Shown one piece after another: positions 46,293 to 55,442 of a stretch of 64,000 bases of DNA. Position 1 is the stretch's first letter; every line of letters begins with the position of its first letter. The translations under genes and the position numbers were made by a program. Source of the stretch: Opitutaceae bacterium (lineage in GTDB: Bacteria > Verrucomicrobiota > Verrucomicrobiia > Opitutales > Opitutaceae); the NCBI GenBank assembly GCA_027490995.1, contig JAIXWY010000003.1:620001-684000 (forward strand). Reading direction: 5' to 3'. The notes below the pieces were generated by a model, which saw nothing but the letters and a program-made list of their open reading frames with translations, made no database searches and was not told the DNA's origin.

Positions 46293-49200
46293 CTACTTGA
46301 GCGAAAGCTCGACGCGGGTGCCGCCGGCGCGAATGGGCCCGATGATTACGCGCTCGGGAACGAGACCAGTGCCTTGAAGGAGACGCTCGCGGACGGCGTC
46401 CGCGCGAGCACGGGCAAGGTCCTGCAGCGCGGCGTCGTCGATCTCGACGGTGGCGAGCAGTTGCTCGGCCATCTGCTCCGGGGTGATCGGTGGTATCTTT
46501 GGCGCGGCGGCGACGGATTCGTTGAGCGGGACCGGGTTGGGCGCCGCGACGGGCGCTGGCGTGGACTTCGCCGCGGTGGCGGGGCGTCGGAAGGGCTCGG
46601 CAAGCAGGCGAAGCAAGCGGGCAAGCAAGCGGTCGCGGCCCGCGTCGGCGGTGGGTGCGCTGGCGCCCGCCTCCGGAACCGGGGTGGGAGAGGGAGGGGG
46701 GGCCGACAGTGCCGCGGCGGCCGCGGCTTGGGCGGCCACCACGTCCGGGAAGCTCTCGGCGAAGAGGGCGGCGAGGGCAGCGACTTCGGTGGCGGGCTCG
46801 ATCGGAGCATCCTCCGGGAGCCCGGTGGCGGTTTGCAGCCGGCGGGCGACCACGGCGATCCGCCGGGCCAGTTCCCGCTCGCGCAGCGGAGCGCGATCGA
46901 TCGCCGGATCAAATTGTCCGGTCAGCTCGACCCGCAGTGCGGGACGATCGGCGAGGGCGCGATGCAGGATCGCAAGCTTCTTGACCTCGGTCTCGCGCGG
47001 TTGCGACTTGCCCCCCTCAAAGATCTGGAACGCGAGCTCGTCGCCGCCGCCGCCAAACGCTGCACCGAGCAACGCGAACGGTGACGTGGCGACCTTCGTC
47101 AGGAGTCCGACCAGCGTGCGGGCGACGGTGGGCCCAATGTGGAATGCGGGATCGTCGAGCCGACCCGCCACCGGAAGGTCCAAGATGAGCCGGCCGCGCG
47201 AATCCGTCAGGAGGGCCAGCGCCAGAGGCACCGGAAGGTTGGTGGCCTGCGGGCTGGGCTGCCGCGCGCCGAGGTTCAGCCGTTCCAACGTGAGGCGATT
47301 CGTGGTGTCGAGCGTGGTCCGCGCAAACCGAACCCGGCTCTCAACGGAGAGGTTGCCGCGTTCCACGCCGTAGCCCGTGTAGCGTACGCTGTACGGCGTG
47401 AGAGGCACGAGGTCCATTCGACTGAGATCGAGACGCAGGTCTGCCGAGGGTGAGGCACCGAGGGCCTGGACGTCGCCACGGATTCGGAGGGGAGCATCGG
47501 CGCCGAGCCGGCCCTCCAACTGCACCTTCGCCGGGGCGGACGATGTACTGTCGATGCGTTCGATGGTGCCAGACAATTGGCTCAGTGCGACGGTCACGGC
47601 AGGCTGCATCATGCCGTCGGAGAAGGTGAGTCGGGCGCCCTCGATGCGCAGTCGTCCGACCGCGAGCGCCAGCGGCGAAGCGGGTGCGCTCGGGGCAGCG
47701 GGAAGGGCCTCAGGCTTGGCGGACGGCGCCGCGGATGAAGGCGCGGACTTCAGCAGCGCGGCGAAGTTCAGACGCCCTTCGCGACTGACGGCGGCGTTGA
47801 CGCGTGGCTCGATCCACCGGATCTCGCCGATGCGGCTGCGGAGCGACGGAAGCTCGAACGCGAGGTCATCGAGGTCGAGTTGCTTCCACGAGACCAACGG
47901 AGCGTTCGCTTGGTTATCGACGACGGAGACTTCGCTCACCGAAGTCTTTCCTGTCAGCGCTCCCGCACGGTCCTTCCACGTGAGACGCAGCGAGCCACTC
48001 GTCCGTCCTGCCGCGAGCCAGAGGTCTGCGAATGGCTCGAGATAGGGACCCCATGGAGCCAGCGGCACGTCGACGAGTTCTGCCGCGACGTCCGCCTGTT
48101 GGATGCCGGGCTTGAGTTCACCGGCCACCCGGATCGCGCCACCGCCGCGCATCGCGACACTCCCCTCGATGGGCCACGCTTGCTCGACGGCGCTCAGGTT
48201 CAGCGCCCCCGCCCTCACGCGCACGGACTCCGTGCTCACGTCGACACCGCGCGTACCGGTGCCATCGCGAAACTGCACGCCCGGTCCATCGACCTCGAGC
48301 GCGGTGAACGCGATCTTCCACGCGGAATCGGTGGACGGCGCTGGCGCGGTCGCCGCTGGACTGACGGCGGCGGGCGGCGCGGCGAGACCAGCGAGGGCAG
48401 ACTGCAGGCGAGTGATGGGTTGAAGTCCGCTCGCATCGCGCTGTAACGCCAGCGTGAAGCCCTGCATCGCGATGTTTCCCATGTTCGCGTGACGCATGCT
48501 CAGGTCGACGGTGCCATCGGTGCTCGCGAGCGAGGTCCAGGCAAGGAACGGTTCGGCGTCGCCCTTGGCGACCCACTGCACGTTACTGAGCTGCAGGTTC
48601 GCCTTCTCAAGCACGACGTGAGTTTGGGCGTTGGCGCGGGTGACCCTGAAGTCGGTTTCGAGCGTGGTGGCTCCGGAACGCAGGGTCAGCGGCACGACGG
48701 ACGCGATCACCGGAGAGAGAACGGCGAGATTCGCGTCGCTCACCGTGAGGGTTCCGGAGAGGTGAGCCAGCGTCGGGGACACGTCGGCGCGGAGATCGAT
48801 CCGGCCGCCTGATTCGACCTTTGCCGAGAGCAGAAAAGGGGCGTTGGCCTGAGGGTGCGCGGCGTCGAGTCCGCGCAGTTCCGCATTGAGCTCCGAGAGG
48901 CGCAGCGCGAGTGTTTCCTCACCGTGTTCCGAACGGACATGGATCGTGGCATCGCGAAGCGCAGCGCGGTCGAGTCGCAGGTACGGGACGAAGGGTGAGG
49001 CGTCCGTCGCCTCTGCGGCGGGTGGCCGCGCGGGACCGAGTTGGGTCAGGTTGAGCGTGCCGTCGTCGCGGCGCAGGACGTAAAGCGAGATGCCTTCCAA
49101 GCTCACGTCCTGAAGGTGGGGCTTGCCGAGCAGGGTCGCCCAGAGACCCAGATTGGCGGACGCTTCCCGGACCGACAGCAGGGGAGAACCGTCCGTCTCC

Positions 49201-49442
49201 GTGACCGCAACGCCCTCGACGGAGGCGCTCAAGCGGAAGGGATTGACGCGGACGGCCTCGATGCTGACGGGGCGCGCGAGCATCCGACTGAGTTCCTCGG
49301 CGGCGCGGGGGCGAATGATCGCGGGTAGACCGAAGTAGCTAAAGAGCACCACGGCGCCGGCGAGGGCGGCGCACGTGAGTGCGAGAAGGCGGGGCCAGCG
49401 CCGTCTCGGGCGACGGCGCAGTTCAGCGAGCGACCATTTCAC
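46293..49442 (-). CDS. DUF748 / AsmA-like envelope protein
   Basis: A 1049-residue protein with an N-terminal membrane anchor (about residues 17-40, LLALTCAALAGAVVLFSYFGLP). A long repetitive beta-rich periplasmic body follows, typical of DUF748, with LARPVSIEAVRVNPFRLSASVEGV near the start and a later NRLTLERLNLG and LPVAGRLDDPAFHIGPTV. AsmA/TamB-type proteins shuttle phospholipids or affect outer-membrane assembly; that role is inferred from family. Ala/Pro-rich stretches interrupt the C-terminal part. It lies 55 bases after the peroxiredoxin gene. Confidence 0.85.
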   Translation of the reverse strand: MKWSLAELRRRPRRRWPRLLALTCAALAGAVVLFSYFGLPAIIRPRAAEELSRMLARPVSIEAVRVNPFRLSASVEGVAVTETDGSPLLSVREASANLGLWATLLGKPHLQDVSLEGISLYVLRRDDGTLNLTQLGPARPPAAEATDASPFVPYLRLDRAALRDATIHVRSEHGEETLALRLSELNAELRGLDAAHPQANAPFLLSAKVESGGRIDLRADVSPTLAHLSGTLTVSDANLAVLSPVIASVVPLTLRSGATTLETDFRVTRANAQTHVVLEKANLQLSNVQWVAKGDAEPFLAWTSLASTDGTVDLSMRHANMGNIAMQGFTLALQRDASGLQPITRLQSALAGLAAPPAAVSPAATAPAPSTDSAWKIAFTALEVDGPGVQFRDGTGTRGVDVSTESVRVRAGALNLSAVEQAWPIEGSVAMRGGGAIRVAGELKPGIQQADVAAELVDVPLAPWGPYLEPFADLWLAAGRTSGSLRLTWKDRAGALTGKTSVSEVSVVDNQANAPLVSWKQLDLDDLAFELPSLRSRIGEIRWIEPRVNAAVSREGRLNFAALLKSAPSSAAPSAKPEALPAAPSAPASPLALAVGRLRIEGARLTFSDGMMQPAVTVALSQLSGTIERIDSTSSAPAKVQLEGRLGADAPLRIRGDVQALGASPSADLRLDLSRMDLVPLTPYSVRYTGYGVERGNLSVESRVRFARTTLDTTNRLTLERLNLGARQPSPQATNLPVPLALALLTDSRGRLILDLPVAGRLDDPAFHIGPTVARTLVGLLTKVATSPFALLGAAFGGGGDELAFQIFEGGKSQPRETEVKKLAILHRALADRPALRVELTGQFDPAIDRAPLRERELARRIAVVARRLQTATGLPEDAPIEPATEVAALAALFAESFPDVVAAQAAAAAALSAPPPSPTPVPEAGASAPTADAGRDRLLARLLRLLAEPFRRPATAAKSTPAPVAAPNPVPLNESVAAAPKIPPITPEQMAEQLLATVEIDDAALQDLARARADAVRERLLQGTGLVPERVIIGPIRAGGTRVELSLK

Positions 49443-49497
49443 GTGACCGTGCTACCGCACTGGGCGCTGGCGGCAAGACCAGCGCGGAACTTTCCGT

Positions 49498-49974
49498 TCA
49501 GGAAAGTGCCTTCAGGCTTTCAGTGAGCTGCTTCGCGTGGTCTTTCGTATCCACCTTCTCGATTACGGCCAAGACTTTGCCTTTCCGGTCGAGGATGAAA
49601 GCGGCCCGGGCGGGACCAAGGTAGGTTTTCCCGTACATCGATTTTTCGACGATCGCGTCGGCGGCGCGGGCGAATCCATCGTCGGGGTCGCTGACCAGGG
49701 CGAAAGGAATCTTCTTTTTGGCGGCGTACTTTTGATGAGACGCGGCCGTGTCTCGACTCAGGGCGATCACATCACAGCCGAGACGATCCAGTGCGGCGGC
49801 AGCGGCGACCAGCGAATCGATCTGCCGGTCGCACGATCCCGTGTTGTTGCGCATGTACACCGATACGATCGTGCGCCGCCGGAGCAGAGAGGACAGGGCG
49901 ACCGTGGAAGTCTGTCCGTTGCGGACGACGTCCCGCTGCAGGGAGAGATCGAGAGTCTGGCCGGGAGAAATCAT
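49498..49974 (-). CDS. Peroxiredoxin (BCP/PrxQ-like), apparently 1-Cys
   Basis: A 158-residue thioredoxin-fold protein. The start at 49974 (MISPGQTLDL) matches the family; upstream codons do not. The peroxidatic site is VYMRNNTGSCDRQID with Thr45 and Cys48. The resolving Cys, usually five residues on in PrxQ, is Asp here, and no other Cys is seen. Later parts VIALSRDTAASHQKYAAKKKIPFALVSD and AAFILDRKGKVLAVIEKV are typical. It would reduce peroxides with an external thiol. Confidence 0.85.
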   Translation of the reverse strand: MISPGQTLDLSLQRDVVRNGQTSTVALSSLLRRRTIVSVYMRNNTGSCDRQIDSLVAAAAALDRLGCDVIALSRDTAASHQKYAAKKKIPFALVSDPDDGFARAADAIVEKSMYGKTYLGPARAAFILDRKGKVLAVIEKVDTKDHAKQLTESLKALS

Positions 49975-50043
49975 TTGCCAGCGAACGCGTGCCGGGCGCC
50001 GGGTCAACCTCGGCGGTGGGATCGGTGCCCGGGTGGCCTGCCG

Positions 50044-50421
50044 TTAGATATGCTTGGAGTCCGCCGCGTCCTTGGCGGCGTAGCCGGAGTCCTGACGCTG
50101 GTGATTGACGGCGTTCTTTTTGAGGTAGGCCTGATAGACATCGTCGGCGCTCATCCCTAACGTTTGGGCGAGCGAGACGAGGAAGTGGAACAGATCGACG
50201 ACCTCGACGCGGGCGTTTTGTTCGTCGAATTTCTGGTACTTGGCCCACCACTTCCAAGGCACGGAATCCACCAATTCCGCGAGTTCCTGCTGCATCGCGC
50301 GGGTATAGTTGAGGATCCACTTGGCCTTTTCCTCATCGGTCGGAGGCGGCAGTGACACCCCGATCCGCTGATTGAGAGCGCTTTGCATCCGGAAGATTTC
50401 CTCGAGTTTGTCGGGGTTCAT
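50044..50421 (-). CDS. Dimeric dUTPase / MazG-like nucleotide pyrophosphohydrolase
   Basis: A 125-residue all-alpha protein beginning MNPDKLEEIFRMQSALNQ. The metal-binding Glu-x-x-Glu helix is QQELAELVDSVPWKWW, and the second acidic motif is VEVVDLFHFLVSL, the arrangement of dimeric dUTPases. It probably hydrolyses dUTP or another non-canonical dNTP. The start at 50421 is chosen because longer frames add low-complexity sequence. It begins the minus-strand run continuing with the peroxiredoxin. Confidence 0.85.
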   Translation of the reverse strand: MNPDKLEEIFRMQSALNQRIGVSLPPPTDEEKAKWILNYTRAMQQELAELVDSVPWKWWAKYQKFDEQNARVEVVDLFHFLVSLAQTLGMSADDVYQAYLKKNAVNHQRQDSGYAAKDAADSKHI

Positions 50422-50703
50422 GGGGTCACGGTAGGAGGTGGCTGCCGGCGAGGGCAAGGGGGGAGTGGGCGAGGCGGCGGGGCGTTTTGAAAGGTGGGCG
50501 GGGTGGGGCGAGTTCGGCCGCTCGGCTCTGGCGGGCTGGGTGGGCTGGAGGGGCGGGAATTTGGGATTGCCGCCGTGGGAGGGGGCGGCGAGCATGGCGG
50601 TTGCTGCCTGCGTTGAGCGCTCTTGTTCCGCCCATGGCAGCTCCGCGAGCCGACCGCGATTTTTTCGCGGCGCCTGCGCTTAATCCAAACAAAACCCTAA
50701 GTC

Positions 50704-51798
50704 ATGTCAGATAATAACCCGTCCGGCGCGGACGTTCCTGCGAATTCTTCCGCAGCCCCCGCCGAGACCTCTAGCGCGACGCCCGCGGCGGCCACCGGAT
50801 CTTTCGGTGCCACCCGTGGTTCAGGCCTCGCGCGCGGCAAGCGTAGCCACACGGCTGCCCCCTCCGCCGCCCCCGCCGCTCCGCGCGGCGATTACCAACC
50901 GACCGCGATCCAAGTGGTTGTCGCTCAGCGCGAGTATCAAAATCCGTTCTCCCCTGGGGAGAACGAGACGCCCCCGGCTCCGGTCGCGGCCCCGGCTCCA
51001 GCTCCGGTCCCAGCTCCGGCTCCCGCCGTGGTGGTGGCAGAGCCGGTTGCGCCGGCCCCGGTTGCCCCCGTGCAGTCCCAGCCGGCTCCGGCTCCTGCTC
51101 CGGTGGCTGCCGCAACGCCACCGGCCGCTCCCGCGGCGCCGGCGGTGAAGGCTCAGCTTACGATTCTGCCCCCGGCGGAAACGAAGCGTCCGGAAACGCG
51201 TTGGGATAGCGATTCAAGCGCCAAGGCATCCTCGCCGCAGGCGCGCCGCGAAGACCGTCCGGTCTTCCGCGCCGAGCGTCCGGCTTCGGCCGATGCCTCC
51301 TTCGGCGATCAAGCGGCGGCCCAACCCGCCGCCCGTGAAGGCCGTCGCGATGGACGCGGTCCGCGCGAGAATCGCCCCCAGGGTCGTGGTGGCGAGCGCG
51401 GACCCCGTCCGGCTCCAGCCCCGGCTGCGGGATCGACCTTTACCCCTCAGCGCCCGCCAGCGCCCGAGGCTAAGTCCGGTGGTTTCATCGGCTGGCTGAA
51501 GGGTCTTTTTGGCGGCAGTTCCGCCGAGACCCCGAAGACCGGTGGTCGCGGAGACTCTCCGCGTGAGGGTGGACACGAGGGACAGCGTCGTGGCCACGAC
51601 GGTCGTCGCGGTCGCGGCGGCTTTGAAGGCCGCGGTCCGCGTCCCGAGGGCGAAGGTTCCCCGCGTCCCCATGGCCAAGACGGCGGTGGTGAGGGCGGCG
51701 GACGCCGTCGACGCCACCGCGGCGGCCGCGGTCGCGGTCGCGGTCGGGGCGAGGGCGGCGGCGAAGGTCGGGGCCCGGGTGGTCCTTCCGGCACCTGA
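50704..51798 (+). CDS. Low-complexity Pro/Ala- and Arg/Gly-rich disordered protein
   Basis: A 364-residue protein of unknown function starting MSDNNPSGAD. Residues about 60-160 are rich in PAP/APAP repeats, and about 165-240 have RE/RP-rich charged sequence. One short amphipathic segment (GGFIGWLKGLFGG, about 260) interrupts it, and the last 90 residues are RGG-type (GRGGFEGRG, RRRRHRGGRGRGRGRGEGG). RGG tails commonly bind RNA or polyanions. No enzyme domain is present. It has its own promoter gap of 282 bases and a terminator directly after it, so it is probably a separately expressed gene rather than a frame artefact. Confidence 0.75.
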   Translation: MSDNNPSGADVPANSSAAPAETSSATPAAATGSFGATRGSGLARGKRSHTAAPSAAPAAPRGDYQPTAIQVVVAQREYQNPFSPGENETPPAPVAAPAPAPVPAPAPAVVVAEPVAPAPVAPVQSQPAPAPAPVAAATPPAAPAAPAVKAQLTILPPAETKRPETRWDSDSSAKASSPQARREDRPVFRAERPASADASFGDQAAAQPAAREGRRDGRGPRENRPQGRGGERGPRPAPAPAAGSTFTPQRPPAPEAKSGGFIGWLKGLFGGSSAETPKTGGRGDSPREGGHEGQRRGHDGRRGRGGFEGRGPRPEGEGSPRPHGQDGGGEGGGRRRRHRGGRGRGRGRGEGGGEGRGPGGPSGT

Positions 51799-51835
51799 TC
51801 CGGCGAAATTCGCCCTTCTTGGTCAGTTTTTTCGA

Positions 51836-51865
51836 GGCGTCCGCTCTGGCGGGCGCCTTTTTTTT
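51836..51865 (+). terminator. Rho-independent terminator after the RGG protein
   Basis: GGCGTCCGC and GCGGGCGCC form a 9-bp stem with one G-U pair around a TCTG loop, followed by eight T residues. It lies 38 bases after the stop and before murA. Confidence 0.9.
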
Positions 51866-51918
51866 GGACGCACGGCCGGTTTTGGGATCCAACTGATGCT
51901 GCTCCTTCTCGAGCTCGC

Positions 51919-53208
51919 ATGGCAGATCTCATCGTCAACGGCGGCAAACCCCTCTCCGGCACCATCCGGCCCTCCGGCAACAAGAACTCGGTTCTACCGA
52001 TCTTCTGCGCCACCTTGCTGACCGACGATCCGGTCACGTTGCACAATGTCCCGGATATCACCGATCTGGAGAAATTGGTGACGTTCTTCCGCTCGCAGGG
52101 CTCGCGGATCGAGTGGGATCGTGCGGAGGGCACGATGCGGGTGGATCACTCCGGTTTCCGGGATGCGTTGAAGGACGCGACGCTTCCGCAGGACATGCGG
52201 TCCACGGTCCTGCTTTATCCGCCGCTGCTGCAGCGCCTGCGCCGCATCGCGGTACCGGCGAATTCCAAGGGGTGTTCGTTGGGCGTGCGCGAGATCGATC
52301 CGCACTTGGAGATCCTCCGGGCCCTCGGGGCGACGGTCGCCGAGGGCGATCCGTTGGTCATCGCGCTGCCGCGCGGTTTCCGCGGGGCGCGGCATTGGTG
52401 TGACTACATGTCAGTGACGGTAACCGAGAATTTTGCGATGGCGGCTGCGCTGGCCGAGGGCCAGTCCACGTTGATCAACGCCGCGAGCGAGCCGCACGTG
52501 CAGGAGTTGTGCGCCGCCCTGGTGGCGATGGGGGCGCGGATCGAGGGCATCGGCACGTCCATGCTGCAGATCACGGGCGTCGACCGTTTGCACGGGGCGA
52601 CGATCACGATCGGGACTGATTATCATGAGATCGTGACGTTTCTCGCGCTGGGGGCAATCACCGGCGGCGAGGTCCGGGTGGAGCGGTCGTTGCCGCAGCA
52701 CTTCGACCTCATCGCGCGGGCTTTTCGCAAGCTCGGGGTGGTCGTCGAGCACGAGGGCGAGGTCGCGATTGTCCGCCGCAACCAAAGTCTCGTCATTGAG
52801 AAGCCGTTCACCAGCAATCTGCTGACCAAGATCGAGGCGGCGCCGTGGCCTTATTTCTCCGTCGACTTGCTGCCCTTGATGATCGCGCTGAGTACGCGCT
52901 GCGAGGGTGTGGTGCATTTCTGGAACAAGGTTTATGAGAATGGTTTCTCGTGGACGCCGGAGTTGGCGAAGTTCGGGGCGCATGTGGTGATGAGTGATCC
53001 GCACCGGATTCTCGTCTTCGGCCGTAAGCCGATGCATGCGGCGGTCGTCGATTCACCTTACGTGATCCGCGCGGCGATCGCGCTGTACATGGTCGCGGCC
53101 AGCGTCCCGGGCCGCAGTGTCGTGAAGAATGCCGACGTGATCAAGCGGGCGCACCCGCGCTTCGTCGAGAACCTCCGCAGCCTCGGGGCCGAGGTGGAGT
53201 GGAAGTGA
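51919..53208 (+). CDS. murA: MurA-like UDP-GlcNAc 1-carboxyvinyltransferase (divergent)
   Basis: A 429-residue EPSP-synthase-fold enzyme, the first committed step of peptidoglycan synthesis in the standard family. Conserved are the Lys-Asn of PSGNKNSVLPI, the fosfomycin-target Cys119 in SKGCSLGVREIDPH and the Asp of PYFSVDLLPLM. Other sites differ from E. coli MurA as I recall it: the PDRIE loop is GTDYHEI, and ENRF is ENGF. It may be the main MurA or a paralogue with another job. The stop overlaps the ruvB start. Confidence 0.85.
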   Translation: MADLIVNGGKPLSGTIRPSGNKNSVLPIFCATLLTDDPVTLHNVPDITDLEKLVTFFRSQGSRIEWDRAEGTMRVDHSGFRDALKDATLPQDMRSTVLLYPPLLQRLRRIAVPANSKGCSLGVREIDPHLEILRALGATVAEGDPLVIALPRGFRGARHWCDYMSVTVTENFAMAAALAEGQSTLINAASEPHVQELCAALVAMGARIEGIGTSMLQITGVDRLHGATITIGTDYHEIVTFLALGAITGGEVRVERSLPQHFDLIARAFRKLGVVVEHEGEVAIVRRNQSLVIEKPFTSNLLTKIEAAPWPYFSVDLLPLMIALSTRCEGVVHFWNKVYENGFSWTPELAKFGAHVVMSDPHRILVFGRKPMHAAVVDSPYVIRAAIALYMVAASVPGRSVVKNADVIKRAHPRFVENLRSLGAEVEWK

Positions 53209-54290
53209 CCCTCCCCGTGAAGAAACCCGCCGCCGCCGCGTCTCCCGCGATCACTCCGCCCGCCACCGGACTGGGGTACCTTTCCACGGCGTTGTCGCAG
53301 CCGGTCACGGCCGCCGAGGCGGCGCTCCGTCCGCTGTCGTTCTCGGACTTCACCGGTCAGGCCAAGACCGTGGAGCGGCTACAGGTGATGGTGGGTGCCG
53401 CCAAGCGTCGCGGTGAGGCGCTGAATCATATTCTGCTCAGCGGCCCGCCGGGATTGGGGAAGACCACGCTGGCCTTCATCCTTGGCCAAGAGATGGGCCG
53501 CAATGTCCGCGTGACGTCCGGTCCGGTGGTCGAGAAGGCCGGCGATCTCGCGGGGCTTCTCACGAACCTCGAGGAGGGCGATCTGCTTTTCATCGACGAG
53601 ATTCACCGGATCCCGAAGACGGTCGAGGAGTACCTATACTCCGCCATGGAGGACTTCCGGCTCGATATCATGATCGATCAGGGGCCGAATGCCCGGAGCG
53701 TGCGGCTGAACATCCCGCGCTTCACGCTGATCGGGGCGACAACACGATCGGGGCTGCTGACGGCTCCACTGCGCTCGCGGTTCACGCTTCAGACGCGTCT
53801 CGACTACTATGATGTCCCCACGCTGATGGGGATCGTGCAGCGAAGTTGCGCGCTGCTGAAGGTCGCCATTGCGGAGGATGGTGCGCGCGAAATTGCCCGT
53901 CGTTCCCGCGGCACGCCTCGCATCGCGAATAACCTGATCAACTTTTGCCGCGACTACGCGCAGGAGCGCGCGTCGGGCCGGATCACCCAAGACGTGGCCG
54001 CCGCTGCACTGGAGCTGTTGGAGATCGATGCGCGCGGTCTCGACGAGATGGACAAGCGGATGCTGCGCGTGATCGCGGAAAACTACGGCGGCGGTCCCGT
54101 GGGTCTCGGCACCGTGGCCGTCGCAGTCGGCGAGGAGAACGAGACGCTGGAGGAGGTTCACGAGCCGTTTCTGATTCAGGAAGGTTACCTGCAACGCACG
54201 CCGCAGGGGCGCGTGATCACGCCGCGTGGCTACCACGCCATCGGGCTCACCAGTCACCCGTCCGGCGGCGGCCAGGGTTCGCTGCTCTAA
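53205..54290 (+). CDS. ruvB: Holliday junction branch migration ATPase RuvB
   Basis: About 361 residues. An extra N-terminal Ala/Pro-rich tail of about 35 residues precedes the conserved LRPLSFSDFTGQ. Walker A is GPPGLGKTTLAF, Walker B is LLFIDEIHR, and sensor I is IGATTRSGLLT. The C-terminal winged helix ends QRTPQGRVITPRGY. It drives branch migration with RuvA in recombination repair. A GTG at 53205 overlaps the murA stop (GTGA), suggesting coupling; GTG at 53199 is also in frame. Confidence 0.96.
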   Translation: MTLPVKKPAAAASPAITPPATGLGYLSTALSQPVTAAEAALRPLSFSDFTGQAKTVERLQVMVGAAKRRGEALNHILLSGPPGLGKTTLAFILGQEMGRNVRVTSGPVVEKAGDLAGLLTNLEEGDLLFIDEIHRIPKTVEEYLYSAMEDFRLDIMIDQGPNARSVRLNIPRFTLIGATTRSGLLTAPLRSRFTLQTRLDYYDVPTLMGIVQRSCALLKVAIAEDGAREIARRSRGTPRIANNLINFCRDYAQERASGRITQDVAAAALELLEIDARGLDEMDKRMLRVIAENYGGGPVGLGTVAVAVGEENETLEEVHEPFLIQEGYLQRTPQGRVITPRGYHAIGLTSHPSGGGQGSLL

Positions 54291-54340
54291 GCCGGGGCCC
54301 GAGCGTTGACGCCTCGCCCGGTTTTCTGCCGAGTCACATC

Positions 54341-55039
54341 GTGAAAGTCGCCTTCATCAGCGGAACGAGCATCGTCCATTCCACGCTCTTCGCGTCCTGG
54401 GAAGTCGCGAGTCTGCGCACCGCGTATGGCGTCGTGACGTACAAGCGGCAGGGGGAGTTTATCCTCATCAATCGCCACGGCTACGGCTTCCCACTGCCGC
54501 CGCACGCGATCAATTATCGGGCGAATATCCGCGCCCTCGCTGATCTCGGCTACACCGATGTGGTCTCGTTCAATTCCGTCGGTTCCCTCCGGGCGGATGT
54601 ACCACCGGGGTCGCTCATTTCGTGCTCGGACTACGTGAATATCCAGAGTCCGCCGCAGACTTTCTTCGACGAGGAACTGCGCGGCGGTGCGCCGGGCATC
54701 GCGAATAATCTCGTGCCGCAGATCGTCGCCGGTCTCGCGCCCGCCCATGTGGTACGCATGGGTCTCACCTACGTGCAGATGCGCGGGCCACGTTTTGAGA
54801 CGCGCGCCGAGATCGCGATCATCCGCCACTGGGGCGATGTGGTCGGCATGACCGCGGCGCACGAGGCCGATCTCTGCTCCGAGATCGGTCTCCGCTACAA
54901 CAGCCTCGGGATCGTCGACAATTACGCCAATGGTCTGGAGGGGGCCGCGATCGACTTCACGGTCTTCAAGGACCTCGTCCGCCAGAATCAGCAGACCGTG
55001 AACGGCGTATTCCAGCGTTTGCTGGAGTTGCTCCGCTGA
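54341..55039 (+). CDS. Purine nucleoside / methylthioadenosine phosphorylase family protein
   Basis: A 232-residue PNP/MTAP-type enzyme starting with GTG at 54341 (KVAFISGTS). The family blocks are present: phosphate and base site TDVVSFNSVGSLRADVPPGSLI, TYVQMRGPRFETRAEI, GMTAAHEADLCSEIGLRYNSLGIVDNYANGL. It splits a purine nucleoside or methylthioadenosine with phosphate. It is 50 bases after ruvB. The nearby fungal-type CGS-like gene also relates to methionine metabolism, which mildly favours methylthioadenosine. Confidence 0.88.
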   Translation: MKVAFISGTSIVHSTLFASWEVASLRTAYGVVTYKRQGEFILINRHGYGFPLPPHAINYRANIRALADLGYTDVVSFNSVGSLRADVPPGSLISCSDYVNIQSPPQTFFDEELRGGAPGIANNLVPQIVAGLAPAHVVRMGLTYVQMRGPRFETRAEIAIIRHWGDVVGMTAAHEADLCSEIGLRYNSLGIVDNYANGLEGAAIDFTVFKDLVRQNQQTVNGVFQRLLELLR

Positions 55040-55079
55040 AGAGGCGGTGAACCGGGCGGTGGCTGACTCCCTCGCGACG

Positions 55080-55099
55080 CGTGGGACCGGAGGCCCACG
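55080..55099. other. Stem-loop between convergent genes
   Basis: CGTGGG and CCCACG form a 6-bp stem with an 8-base loop in the 105-base gap between the phosphorylase and the DUF167 gene, which converge. There is no T run; a weak terminator at best. Confidence 0.3.
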
Positions 55100-55144
55100 A
55101 AGAGGGAGGCGCCGCGGTGTTGCTTGCGGTTGCGCCGCCGAGGG

Positions 55145-55417
55145 TCAGGCGGGCGGCAGACGGCGGAGCAACTCGGCTTCGTCGAGGCCGGTGATCGCGA
55201 ACGTCTTCTGGCGCGACGTTTCGCCTGCGATGAGGGTCACCTGACGTCGGGGCAGGCCGAGGTGGTCGGCCAGAAACTCCGCCAGCGCCGCGTTCGCGCG
55301 CCCCTCGATCGCGGGAGCACGGGTGCGGATTTTCAGCGCTCCAGCGTGCCAACCGACCAGCTCGTCGCGCCCGGCATTGGGCAGGGCCTTGATGTTCAGG
55401 CGGACCGGCGCGGTCAT
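55145..55417 (-). CDS. DUF167 (YggU-family) protein
   Basis: A 90-residue protein. VRLNIKALPNAGRDELVGWHAGALKIRTRAPAIEGRANAAL is the typical DUF167 core, followed by FLADHLGLPRRQVTLIAGETSRQKTF. The function is unknown; the fold is a small alpha/beta domain. The start at 55417 follows the family N-terminus. It begins 25 bases after the stop of the cystathionine-synthase-like gene and is probably co-transcribed. Confidence 0.92.
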   Translation of the reverse strand: MTAPVRLNIKALPNAGRDELVGWHAGALKIRTRAPAIEGRANAALAEFLADHLGLPRRQVTLIAGETSRQKTFAITGLDEAELLRRLPPA

Positions 55418-55442
55418 CACGGAGGCTCGGACCGGCGGTACC

